Assembly: GCA_936450465.1 (NCBI GenBank)
Contig: OW388299.1
Location: 38,389,548 to 38,453,547, forward strand
Source: Gibbula magus
Taxonomy: Eukaryota; Mollusca; Gastropoda; Trochida; Trochidae
Reading direction: 5' to 3'
DNA length: 64,000 nt
Position 1 is the first letter of the stretch; every line of letters begins with the position of its first letter. The position numbers and the translations under genes are program-made. Below the pieces are notes generated by a model. That model was not told the DNA's origin. It made no database searches and saw nothing but the letters and a program-made list of their open reading frames with translations. Below, one piece after another: positions 40,284 through 50,817 of this stretch.

Positions 40284-40373
40284 ACCGGTGTAAGATTGAA
40301 AACGTACCCGCGTTGAAAACATACCTGCCGAGTGTGTTTTCAACGAGGGTACATTTTCAATCTTACACCGGCA
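40284..40373. repeat. 90-bp near-perfect inverted repeat downstream of SLC7 exon 11
   Basis: CCGGTGTAAGATTGAAAACG with GTTGAAAACATAC is mirrored by GTGTTTTCAAC and ATTTTCAATCTTACACCGG around a short loop. It lies about 130 bp past the donor of exon 11. A foldback transposon is the simplest reading. Confidence 0.85.
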
Positions 40374-40506
40374 CTCATTTTGACTTGCAGGGAAGTTGAT
40401 TCTTTGGCTAAGGTCGATGTCAACCAAGTTGTAGCTACAGGTAAAAGGTGCCATGAGCAATGTTCCCCAACACCACTATAACAAAGGAAGCGAAAAATTA
40501 ACTTAC

Positions 40507-40684
40507 GAATGAATCTGTTAAATGACTTGGGTTTACTCTTCCACTTGACACCGAGTATATAGACCGGGATCCCGGAGCACACAATAAGTACACCCATCCC
40601 GGTGTCTTTAGGAGCTGCGTAGAGCGGCACGATGAGCAGGAACACCACCGCTACCAGGAATATTATTGGGATTACCAGCGGGAA
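40507..40684 (-). CDS. SLC7A8: SLC7 transporter exon 11 (TM11-TM12)
   Basis: Acceptor TTTTGTTCCAG, donor ATTC|gtaagt. Codes residues 422-480, FPLVIPIIFLVAVVFLLIVP and VLIVCSGIPVYILGVKW, the last two membrane spans, ending KPKSFNRFI, as in the family just before the cytoplasmic tail. It leaves phase 1 with a C, so the next residue must be Leu, Pro, His, Gln or Arg. Confidence 0.95.
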
Positions 40685-41320
40685 CTGGAACAAAACAGTA
40701 TCTTTTACATTTATCTTTTTGCAATTATTCTAATTATTCCATTATTCATTAACTACTACAGGTACCATGAATATAACCCGAATTATGAGACGGATAGACA
40801 AATACAGCCAGACCTCTTTTATCCAGACCCTGTATATCCGGAAACCCAGCCATCTGCACAAAAGTATTTAAAATCTTCTTTATGTATTTCTATGCAAAAG
40901 ATGATTCACTTGACTGCACGCCTCATGAACAATTTTAAGCTGTAACCAAACCGTGCGGATAAATGGGGTCTGGCTGTAGTGAGATCTGGATGATTGGGTT
41001 CCACTGCAGGTGTTGATTAAGTGTTATCCCACATACCCTCTGTTACAGACTATATGTTCAATGAAGTGAGATTTGAAATGATTGCGACTGTGCACCCAGC
41101 TTTGAATTTGTCGCTGAGAACTTTTTTTTTTACATTAAAAGTCAAAGAGAAAAACTAAGCGGAACTCATGAGGTAGATATGAGATATACGAGAAAATTTG
41201 CAAATTTTATCTTTATTCTTTAGGGACCAAAAACCTCCTCTCAAAAGCATTCTTTTAAACCTTTTACAAAATTGAATTAACATTACAATATTGTATTGGA
41301 CAATCATGGTTGAAAATTAC

Positions 41321-41470
41321 CTTAATTGGTCTTGGACGATCTGGATCTTTGCGCCGGAGGTAGACCATTCCAAGAATGGAGGCGCCGACGGACAACCACT
41401 GCACGAAGCTGAGATAGTTGATGAGTGCATATACGTCACTGGACACCAGCATCAGGATTGATAAACTACC
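41321..41470 (-). CDS. SLC7A8: SLC7 transporter exon 10 (TM9-TM10)
   Basis: Acceptor CTATTCCAG, donor ATTAAG|gtaatt; 50 codons, phase 0 at both ends (residues 372-421). It covers GSLSILMLVSSDVYALINYL and SVGASILGMVYLRRKDPDRP, ending RPIK, the conserved junction before TM11 in the family. Confidence 0.96.
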
Positions 41471-41740
41471 CTGGAATAGGAGAGGAATCTTATCTTATAT
41501 GTCGAATTGCAAAATTACATTTTAGGAGTTATTGCTACGTGTTGCTGCTGAGTGAAAAATGTACATTAATTGTAATGCAGACAAAGAATTCTTATTATCA
41601 CCGTTTTCTCTAACCAATATTGGTTTAAGATTTAATTTTTTATTTGGAATAGGAGAGGAATCTTATCTTATTTCTTGATTTGCTAACAATACTTGAATAT
41701 GTTCCACATAACTTCGATTTTGATGAAAAACAAAATTTAC

Positions 41741-41837
41741 CGTAAATATCATCGCTGGCAGTGGTGTAAATTTTTTAACACTGATCATGGACATGAACTC
41801 TGGTAAATGACCTTCACGGGCTCCAACAAAGAACAAC
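41741..41837 (-). CDS. SLC7A8: SLC7 transporter exon 9
   Basis: Acceptor GACCTTTCAG, donor TTTACG|gtaaat. It completes Arg339 and reads [40 protein letters not shown] is a family signature in the loop after TM8. Confidence 0.96.
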
Positions 41838-42208
41838 CTGAAAGGTCAAGGTCATAGAAATAAATGTTGTGAAAGGTCATAGGTTGAAAAGGTTATGGTT
41901 GGTGAAAAATCATATCCATTGAAAGTTCAATGTTATTTATATACAATGCTAAGTTTAAGGCCATGTGATATGTATGACTATATCTTCTAGAAATTAATGA
42001 TGTAGATACAATATATCTACCAAGGTCAAGGTCATAGAAGTATAATTGCTACCAAAAGGTCAAGGTAATAGATAAATATTTGAAGGTATTTTAAAAAGGT
42101 CAAGGTAAAGGTAAGTATGACGATTCATATATTATGCCATTGAAAATTCATCATACCATAATTTTTTTTACTGTCAATGAAATATTTTAAAACATAAAAT
42201 CTCTTTAC

Positions 42209-42312
42209 CTTCCTGATGTAAACAGAAGACCGTTGACTCCGCCGAAGGTTGAAAGAGCAACAAATAACGGCATAATCCAGGCCATTACACCAAACAGTCT
42301 ATCCCCAAATGT
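42209..42312 (-). CDS. SLC7A8: SLC7 transporter exon 8 (TM8 region)
   Basis: Acceptor TATATTTCAG, donor GGAAG|gtaaag. It reads [20 protein letters not shown] and [14 protein letters not shown], nearly the LAT2 family sequence, with the Arg codon split into exon 9. Confidence 0.96.
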
Positions 42313-42499
42313 CTGAAATATAATTAGTATCAATAACAATAACTTACAGTGAAAATTTAAAACTTATTTGAACTTTGGAGTTGAAACCCCTGAAATGTAC
42401 AACAGCACAATTTGGGTAACATCCATGCAAAATTTGGAGTTTCTAAGTCATACAGTTTTTGAGTTATTGTAGCAGGAGTGAAAATACAAAATTCAACAT

Positions 42500-42570
42500 C
42501 CAGGGGGATTCGAACCCGGGACCTCCGGGTAACAGTTCTACGCTCTACCAGTTGAGCTAAAGGGACATCC
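42500..42570 (-). repeat. tRNA-like block in LTR 1
   Basis: Minus strand: GTCCCTTTAGCTCAACTGGT, AGAGCG, then GGTCCCGGGTTCGAATCCCC. D arm and T loop look like a tRNA, but the acceptor arms (GTCCCTT against CTGGATG) and the anticodon stem do not pair, so this is not a working tRNA gene. It is embedded in the left LTR. Confidence 0.85.
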
Positions 42571-42806
42571 CACTAGTCCAAGCTAGTAGGAATGCTATGA
42601 CCTCACCCAGCCACACACACCCCCTCCACGAAGTGACTCGTCCTCGAGTCAACAATTCGGGAGATATGCCTATGAAGGACTTACATACTTATAGATAAGG
42701 ATTTACAAACCTGAAAAGGACTTAAAGGTGCAGTGACATTAAGGAATAGTCCCGGACCGACGTTGGGCGCCAAATGTAGCAGGAGTGAAAATACAAATTT
42801 CAACAT

Positions 42807-42877
42807 CCAGGGGGATTCGAACCCGGGACCTCCGGGTGAAAGTTCTACGCTCTACCAACTGAGCTAAAGGGACATCC
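42807..42877 (-). repeat. tRNA-like block in LTR 2
   Basis: This is the same block in the other LTR, here with A box TAGCTCAGTTGG and ACTTTCACC in the anticodon-loop region, reminiscent of tRNA-Glu (TTC). Acceptor and anticodon stems again do not pair. Confidence 0.85.
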
Positions 42878-43294
42878 CACTAGTCCAAGCTAGTAGGAAC
42901 GCTATGACCTCACCCTGCCACATTATGATCCCAAAATGACTCAAGTACCTAAATCTGAACATTGGTCAAAATTCAAAAACTGTTTAAACCTTGGAGTTGA
43001 AACAGTCAAAGGCACACCAGCATCATAGGTTACTTCCATAAAACATTTGAGTTTCCAAGTCACATAGTTTTTGAGTTATGCTCCGGAAATGTTTAATTCC
43101 TCAAATACCTTATAAGGTCATGATATTTTCTTTCAAGCCAATTTGTATTACTCTTGAGATTCATGAATTCTGGAATCTACTTTTATTTGTGCTGATTGAA
43201 ATGTTATCAAATATATTTTATTAAAATAATTTCAGGAACGTGCTTGCTTGCAAAAATTGTTGAACTTTAGGAAAGAGTCAGAGGGTAAACTTAC

Positions 43295-43418
43295 CACCGC
43301 TACAGCATTTGATTCGAGTATCCCTTGCGGAGAGATCACTGTGAAGTACGCCACATTTGCCATCACATACACACACGTCACTATAGGTATAGATATGTAG
43401 ATCGCTCTTGGTAAATTT
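43295..43418 (-). CDS. SLC7A8: SLC7 transporter exon 7 (TM7)
   Basis: Acceptor TCATTTTCAG, donor GCGGTG|gtaagt. It completes Lys263 and reads [41 protein letters not shown], matching TM7 and the loop of LAT-type transporters. Confidence 0.97.
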
Positions 43419-44133
43419 CTGAAAATGATAATACAAGTTTAAACATCAATGCAGGGATGGCAATGGGGTTTTCGAAAACAGCGGAAATGCATGGAATTAA
43501 GGTTCCAGGGTGGTAATTTATGAATAAAACTGCAGCTACCAATAACTCAAAACAGCTGAAATCAGCTGATTAGCTGAAAATTGCCATCACTGTCAATGTT
43601 TTAGCTGTCCAACTTGATATACTGCACTGTACCCTCACTATAACAACCTTCAATATAAGTTTTAAAGTTGTGTAAACCTTGTCTCATTATCTTTTCACAC
43701 TTTTCATATTTTCTCTGAACTCTATTGTTTAGATAACCTTGTACTCTCTTCTATCCATTTATTCGTCCATACTTTACTGATTGTGGCTTGTATTCACATT
43801 CTATTTTGATGGATAGTTATTGACTTCCTAGCTTAAGCTAGAAATTGTAGTTCCTTTAAGAATTGATTTTTTAACAAATTGTAAGACATGAAGGAATATA
43901 TTTAATTATTATATGATTTCTGGTGAAATACTGGGATCTATCAATGATAATAAAACGTGTTATCAGTCAGCTATGAAAATAACAATGACATCAACAATGC
44001 TGTGATGTCATGCAACACGTGATGACATCATGGTTTTGGTGAGAATGGGCTCAAAGTAAATGTGATCAGTTAAAATATAAACTGTTAAGTTGAACACAAA
44101 TGACAAAAAATAAGAAAGACAAGAGCTACTTAC

Positions 44134-44178
44134 TTAAATGGGTCAATCATTTCTTCTGTTACAAAATTTAAGAAATTC
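44134..44178 (-). CDS. SLC7A8: SLC7 transporter exon 6 (45 bp)
   Basis: Acceptor GTCTTTCAG, donor TTTAA|gtaagt. The small exon supplies NFLNFVTEEMIDPF between GW of exon 5 and K of exon 7, the invariant segment after TM6. It completes the split Trp248 and leaves two bases of Lys263. Confidence 0.96.
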
Positions 44179-44577
44179 CTGAAAGACAAAAATCAAGAAT
44201 AATCATTTAAGTATTCTTTTTACATTTGGAGTTGAGTGAACAATTAGTGATGCAAGACATTATAGTAACCTTAGTGCAATGTAAAAGAAGGACAGTTAAT
44301 TACAAAGATTGCTTTCTGGAAGCAATCCATAAAATGAATGTATCTCCTAAATGTACCGTGGTATAATTTCAGACTAGATTTCATCGGAAACAAATCCCTA
44401 CCCACCCCTTCCACACTGAATCCACATTGCTTGTCATATGAAATAAGGATTTAATCTAGAGGGCAAGTCATTCTATATTTAGCTCATCATATGAAATTGA
44501 AAATTTTACTCCAGAGGGTAGTTGGTATGATCAAACTAAGGCGGTTACATTCATAAGTAACTTTCAAATAAACTGAC

Positions 44578-44677
44578 CATCCTGCATAGGCAAACAGTCC
44601 GGAGTAGAAAGCAAGTGAGATGTCGCCGATACTGGTTGACGAATCTTCAAACCCTGTTTTTAGATGTTCCGTATGAC
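44578..44677 (-). CDS. SLC7A8: SLC7 transporter exon 5 (TM6)
   Basis: Acceptor TTGTTTCAG, donor GGATG|gtcagt. It reads HTEHLKTGFEDSSTSIGDIS and LAFYSGLFAYAGW. Phe243 aligns with the gating Phe252 of human LAT1. The usual GG before Trp is AG here. Confidence 0.96.
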
Positions 44678-45214
44678 CTGAAACAAACATGAAACTTCAT
44701 GAAACACTGTTTAGAGTATTTAACCCTCAAGTTGTGTATTTACCTATTTTAGCGCCTGTGGCGGAATAATTGGGCCCTTTAGCTCTAGTTTCATGAAAAG
44801 GGCAACATTTGAATCCTGTCAAAATATACTTGGAGTCATTTAATGCAAAATAAGCCTGTTTCCTTATCTTCTACTAACACTACATGGGGTCATTTGAGTG
44901 TAAAAGTTTAAAATTGTAAGCCTAAAGGCAGTAGACAAAAAAAAAAAAAAATTTAGCTAAGCAAAACAGAAACAGAATTGATGAACAAAAACATAATTTT
45001 TTCACTTATATTTTTAGTTTGACGATAGATCTAGCAAAATCTTAAATAGGGAGGGACAATTTGAAAAAAAAAAAATTTTTGAAGAATTTTAGTGTCATTT
45101 TTTCATTCCAAATTCCAATATCCAAGTAGAAAAATCTGTCAGTTGAAACAAAAACGTCATGAGATGATTTAAACTTTTTTTCTTAAACTTAATATAAAAC
45201 ACTTATAAACTCAC

Positions 45215-45340
45215 CGAGACCCATCATAACGATTCCGGCGAACGTGATGATAACAAGAGCGAGCAGCTTCGCTATCGTGAAGATATCCTGGATCCTGGTC
45301 GCAGCTCGAACACTCATCATGTTTACTAGAGTTAGAATAC
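45215..45340 (-). CDS. SLC7A8: SLC7 transporter exon 4 (TM4-TM5)
   Basis: Acceptor TTGTTTGCAG, donor CTCG|gtgagt. It reads [50 protein letters not shown]...AKLLAL is a strong family signature. Confidence 0.97.
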
Positions 45341-45375
45341 CTGCAAACAAATATCGATCAGTATGATGTAAGGAT

Positions 45376-45615
45376 AGTTTTCCACAACATCCCGTGGCAA
45401 GGCATAACTCTTGCCAGTCTCCATACTTGCTGATTTAAGCCTTGCGACATTTCCTTAAGGTTTCGGTGATAGGGAATTAGAGTCCACTTTGCATATCAGG
45501 GGTAGCAATCCACTATCTTAGCATGGAAAAGTGAGGGAAATACTGCAAGGCTTAAATCCGCAAATGATGGAGACTGGCAAAAGTTATGCCTTGCATTTGA
45601 AAGTTGATTTTTCCA
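45376..45615. mobile_element. Mutator-like foldback element, copy 1
   Basis: The element is 45385-45606. Its long inverted arms start CAACATCCCG and end AAAGTTG, with GCAAGGCATAACTCTTGCCA mirrored by TGGCAAAAGTTATGCCTTGC. It is flanked by 9-mers AGTTTTCCA (45376-45384) and ATTTTTCCA (45607-45615), one mismatch. A 9-bp duplication with long arms suggests a MULE-type foldback. It sits in SLC7 intron 3, just upstream of exon 4. Confidence 0.82.
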
Positions 45616-45961
45616 GTGCTCTGATTGGTAGAGAGGCAATCATATGACCGTAGACAGAAAAACATATTGATTCCAGCCGAGTTCGACCAAAAGCTGACTT
45701 ATCTGTTGTTTTATGACGTCATGCTATTGTTATAATGGCGTCATTTGGCTTTTGTCCTAACGGTTCAAACCAAATTACCTTTTTTGACTGTATTTTATTG
45801 TTTTCCTTTCACTTCTGTATTAAATACATAATAAATTAATTAATTAAATTAATGTTGAATTTGGTCAATTCCTACTTTATGGACCCGAGAAAACAATATT
45901 CGTCCTTGGTCAATATTGTTTTCTCGGGGCCATTAAAACATGTATTGACCTCATCACAATC

Positions 45962-46127
45962 CAGTCTGATTAAAATGGGCAGTTTTCCGTGGAATAAAAT
46001 TGCAAAATAGTGCATCTACCGGGATACGAACTCATATCAGTCGTAGGTTCCACGTCAAACTGTCTGAAAACAGCCCGTAGACTCGAGTGTTCGAGCGAAA
46101 TTCAGGTAGCCAATCAAAAGACGCCCA
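45962..46127. mobile_element. Truncated CAGTCTGATTAAAAT foldback
   Basis: The left part CAGTCTGATTAAAATGGGC plus ACCGGGATACGAACTC matches the elements at 22674 and 37083. The right arm is missing, and the sequence passes directly into the tandem repeat at about 46128. Confidence 0.75.
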
Positions 46128-47110
46128 ATATTGTCCACTGACATAGGTCAAGGTCACAAGGTCAAATATGATGACCTCATCTGAAGGTCTCATCATCAGG
46201 TATGTACATGCCGAGTATGAAAGCCGTAACTCTTAACAATTAAAAGTTATGGCCAAGATTAAATTTTTCTGAAAATGTCCATTACGGCAAGGTCAAGGTC
46301 ACAAGGTCAAGGTCACAAGGTAAAATATGATGACCTCATCTGAAAGTCTCATCATAAGATATGCACATGCCAAGTATGAAAGTCGTAGCTCTGAGCAATC
46401 CAAAGTTATAACCAAGGTTAACGTTTTCTAAATATTGTCCACTGCCGCAAAGTCAAGGTCATAAGGTCAAATATGATGACCTCATCTGAAAGGTCTCATC
46501 ACAAGGTATGCACATGCCAAGAATGAAAGCCGTAGCTCTGAGCAATCTAAAGTTATGGCCAAGGTTAAAGTTTACTGAAGATGTCCACTGCGGCAAGGTC
46601 AAGGTAAAGGTCACAAGGTCAAATATGATGACCTCATCGGAAGGTCTCATCACAAGGTATGCACATGCCAAGTATGAAAGCCGTAACTCTTAACAATCAA
46701 AAGTTATGGCCAAGGTTAAAGTTCTTTGAAAATTTTCATTGCGGCAAGGTCAAGGTCACAAGGTCAAATATGATGACCTTATCTGAAAGGTCTCATCACA
46801 AAGTATGCACATGCCAAGTATGAAAGCCCTAGCTCTGAGCAATATAAAGTTATGGCCAAGGTTAAAGTTTTCTGAAAATGTCAATTGCGGCAAGGTCAAG
46901 GTCACAAGGTCAAATATGATGACCTCATCTGAAAGGTCTCATCACAAGGTATGCACATGCCAAGTATGAAAGCTCTAGCTCTGAGCAATCCAAAGTTATG
47001 GCCAAGGTTAAAGTTTTTGTGGACAAACACACAGACAGACAGACGGACAGACAGACGGACAGGTGAAAAACAATATACCCCCGGAATCTCCGATTCGGGG
47101 GCATAAAAAA
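46128..47110. mobile_element. Pearl/HINE-like element B (AAGGTCA monomers)
   Basis: Six monomers of about 145-146 bp (two lengthened by extra AAGGTCA units), each with CAAGGTCAAGGTCACAAGGT, TATGATGACCTCATCTG and GTATGCACATGCCAAG. They are followed by GACAGACGGACAG microsatellite and the hairpin CCCCCGGAATCTCCGATTCGGGGG with GCATAA. The left terminus seems lost against the neighbouring foldback. A shorter relative lies at 57810-58255. Confidence 0.82.
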
Positions 47111-49645
47111 AAAATTCCCATCAACCCATATAATTTTTTAGCAAAGTGATAGGAAAGAAATCTCTTATTTCATTAATAGAATCTATCTCAACTAAAAATA
47201 TTTTACAGAAGATTAGTCGTATCCAATCTAAGAGTGACTCTATCTTACTATGGAGTTATCTCACAATTACACAACTAACAGACAGTAGCCAATCTTGGCT
47301 AAAAATCATGTCAAATTTAAACTAAACGTCAAGGCTTAGTCCTATCAGCAAACAAGAGCAGTCCAGCTCATAAGGTCAGGTTTATCAAGATTGCTTTAGT
47401 CAAGTCGGACAAGACACGACTTTCAAATGAGACGATTTGTTATTGATATTATTGATCGGACGCCCACAAAGAGATCCTTTCCAATGAATATAATTAGTTG
47501 GAATCGATGTCCTTCCCTGAACAATCCAAACACAATGATACAATGATCCTACAAAGAATAGAGAAAATTGATGAAACCGTCGGATGTGACATGTAACAAC
47601 TGTCGTTAAGGAAATAGAACCACTGAGAAGGAGAGAAAGTTACTTGTATTTCATATTTTTCTCTTTGGCAACATGCATGAATAGTTTCTGGATATGAATA
47701 TTATTCTCGAGAGAGAGAGCACTGTTTTTGTTCCTCAGACAATTGAAGAATTACTCTCTTGTCTTGTCAATTTGCAGAAAATGTTATAATATACCATATA
47801 TCTATTTATTTATTTCCACTTAAAAATAAGATAAATATACTTGCAGGCTTTCCTCCTACAGTTACAAATGCTAAGCATATATAAATGTCTGCCACACTGA
47901 CATTTGTCATTTTGAGAGCATGATTTTAGATAGTTTAGTTTATTCTCACGATGAAAGTTTTAAATTTAGGTTACAATACTTATCCGCAATTGATATTTCT
48001 GGCATTGGAAACCTACAATCTTTGAGCTCCTAAGATATTATTATAATTTTTTGATGAAGAGAAAAATATTTGATATCTGCAATCTACTAAAACCCATTTC
48101 CTTCAAAATACTGCACATCAACTTTATCCATTTTAAAATGGCAGCCAAACAAAATGGCTGCTCAACTGCAAAATCCTCACAGACGGAACTGAGAGTCAAG
48201 GCAACACAGATACATTAGGTCAGTCTGAGGTCGGTCCTCACCGCTGACAATATGTTGCAAAGAATGCGCATTTGTAACACGCAAACATCTCTTGTCTCCT
48301 TATCCTTTCTTCATGGTTGACTTGATCCACTAATTCAACAGTTTGGACAGACGCATTCATTAACAGTGATACCAGCCTCCATTGAAGAGATTTATGAAAA
48401 TTCTTCGGTAATGTGATCTTGGTCATGAAATATCTGTTAAACCTTGGTTGCGCTTCTTCTGTGCGCTCAGTGCTTCTTCAAAAGGGTATTTTAAATGGGC
48501 CCCCTTGTATTTTTACGGCTAATCTCCCAGGCAGTTATTTTGAGAATTACAGTAATATTTTCCCGTACTTTAGCCTGATGGGTGTTTCTTTAGATGCTCC
48601 AAACCAAACAGCGAGATAACATTACTACATCATTTGAATATGTTAACAATTTTCTCTTTGAAAGGCACAAAGTCAGCGCAAGCAATTAATCAAAACAAAT
48701 TCCATTTTAACAATAAAGACTATCACATTTGCCCTAGATATCATAGATATGCCGGTATCTTAGAGAAGTCTGGGTTATGGTGATCATGATAAGAAACAGG
48801 CTATGTAGCTCATCAATCTTTGCATGATTTGTAATCTAGGTTGAAGACTACCGGTATTATATGGCAAAATAGATTTATAATGTGCAACGACTGCATCAAA
48901 CTTGCATTTACTACCTGTGCAGGTCAAGGTGTGTCTACACAAGATGACAACATTCTAGTGCTTTTTGTCCATTAAAAGAATTACAAGATAAAGCTTTTAG
49001 AGAGTGGTGTCTTGTGAATCAGTGCTTCACTCTCATGTTGTGAAATGCTTTGCTAAAATGCTAAAAAGAGTCAAAACAGCCGATAGTATGCCTGAAATAT
49101 GCAAAATATATTAAACCAAGCAGCAGTTCTGGAGGAGAAGCTAAGAATGTGAAAGTAAACAGACGATCATGTGTACAGGCTGATCATTGTAAGATATTTT
49201 ACGGTTATCACAAGATCGCGTCAACCAATCACGGTAGATCTTTCATGTCTTGTCATACGATTAACATAGTTTAAGGCCATCCTTGTTCAATTTAAGGTCG
49301 TTATGATACAAGCTTGACAATTTACAGTAATCTTAAACACTGTTTTCAAATTTGATACCAATTATTTCAATAACTTAGTACTTTATGCGTGAGACAAGTG
49401 ACACAACACCTAAATAATCTAAATATCTGCGACAGTTTTGAACTCATAGAGATAGGTGTAGACATGAAAACTTCTACCGAGATTGGTTGACGCCATCTTT
49501 TGATGACATTGAAATATCTTGTAAACAGTCATCAGCCTGAACACTGCCTTCAATAGTACAAATTCTTGAACGTATTGAGCCGAGTCCCTTCTGGGATTCA
49601 AACCCAGACCCTCACAGTGAGGCAACTATCGCCAACACTGACCGT
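47111..49645. other. SLC7 intron 3, no exon seen
   Basis: AT-rich, apparently unique sequence with no splice-supported exon. A fragment CAGGCTATGTAGCTCATCAA near 48785 resembles the left end of pearl-like elements. Small open frames on both strands lack coding character. Confidence 0.55.
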
Positions 49646-49677
49646 TAGAGGTGCGCAATATAACCGGTTTACCGGTA

Positions 49678-50015
49678 TTAAAGGGGCAGTAGCACGTTTT
49701 TTCCCTGAAATAAGTTGATGAAATGTTTTTGAAAAATAATGTCACTAATGGTAAAACACCCTTCCCTCTTCGGAAAATCAACTCAAAATATGAGTGTTCA
49801 TGGTTCCTTAAAGCAATTGGAATCGTTTTTGTCATACAAAATAATAAATTGTGTTCACAATAAAATGGCCGCGATGCAATTTTTGCTTAATGCGCAATTC
49901 CGTTATTACCACTACGGATAATTGGTTTGTGTAATATGATGTTTTACCTTTTGAAGTTAATATAAATGACATAAACTATCATTATAAATGGGAAATTTGA
50001 AAAAATAAAATTTAA
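49678..50015. mobile_element. MITE family 1, copy 3, right end lost
   Basis: TTAAAGGGGCAGTAGCACG starts the element, and the interior closely follows the 9699 copy up to GGGAAATTTGAAAAAATAAA. The expected CGTGCTACTGCCCC end is missing. It sits just inside the left end of the 2.3-kb hAT-like element. Confidence 0.85.
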
Positions 50016-50397
50016 AACACATTGTAACATTCGGAATTCTTCTGATATATTTCCCTTTTTCCACATCGAATATCACGCTTTCTCATAAAATGGTGATTGT
50101 AGACGATTCACATTTACTGGCATGCTATTTACTATAGTAAGGCTTATTGTGCCGCAGTTTCTTCAGCTATCAAAGTAAATGTACGATTGGGACTGATGTA
50201 AGCCTACACGTTTTGTAATGAGTGCATAAACGTTAATTAAGTCATGTAAACGGTGAAGGATTACACGGATTATAACTTGGTAGCAGCGTCTATATGACTG
50301 TGAAGTTAGAAAATGATTATTTTGATGTTTTTCTGTATGGAAATAGTTCTCACAAAGTCCCTCATCAGGTGGAATATCATCTCCCCTGAAGAAGGAG

Positions 50398-50817
50398 TTG
50401 TTTTCTTTTGTATTTCTTATGGTTTTATATATTCGCACTCACCTTCTCCTTAATATAAGATACACGTGTATCTATTGCAAATCACAAACAGGCTACGAAG
50501 TAGTTAAAATGTCATTTGAAATTAAAAATTGCTCTGTAATTGACATGTCTGTTGAACATTTAACAGCAAAACCTCTTTTTCACCGCTTGCTTTTTTCTAT
50601 CTACTCTACTGTAATTGTGAATGAAATCGGGCCTGTAATTGTCCATTTGAGATCAAATCTATCGTCACAAGTGTCAGATAATCAGAAACATTATATAGAG
50701 AACTTTAAAATAATTACCATACGTAATACATACAGTTATCAATATTTAAATTTTCTTTTTAGCGGATTACTTACGTTGTTGTTGAAACGGTTAAGGACAA
50801 CTTCTGAGTCTCAATAG
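50398..50817 (+). other. 139-residue open frame inside hAT-like element, unsupported
   Basis: The longest open frame of the element. Composition is Ile/Leu/Ser-rich, and no zinc finger or hAT dimerisation motif is visible. It may be chance in AT-rich DNA or a decayed remnant, and I would not call it a gene. Confidence 0.2.

Larger units (their letters stand above)
42468..42922 (-). mobile_element. Miniature LTR element (TRIM) with tRNA-like LTRs
   Basis: Two 148-bp direct repeats (42468-42615, 42775-42922) start TGTAGC and end CCACA on the plus strand, so they have TG...CA ends, and TTAT lies on both sides (42464-42467, 42923-42926). Read on the minus strand, TTTGGCGCCCAACG directly follows the first repeat, a typical Ty3/gypsy primer-binding site, and GGAGGGGGTGTG directly precedes the second, a polypurine tract. 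The interior is only 159 bp and codes nothing. Each LTR includes a tRNA-like block on the minus strand with A box TAGCTCAGTTGG and B box GGTTCGAATCC. The LTRs differ at about seven positions. It lies in SLC7 intron 7, same orientation as the gene. Confidence 0.88.

Noticed and set aside
42500..42570. A tRNA gene on the minus strand
   Set aside because: D arm and T loop look right, but acceptor and anticodon stems do not pair, and the block lies within a long direct repeat also present at 42807-42877.
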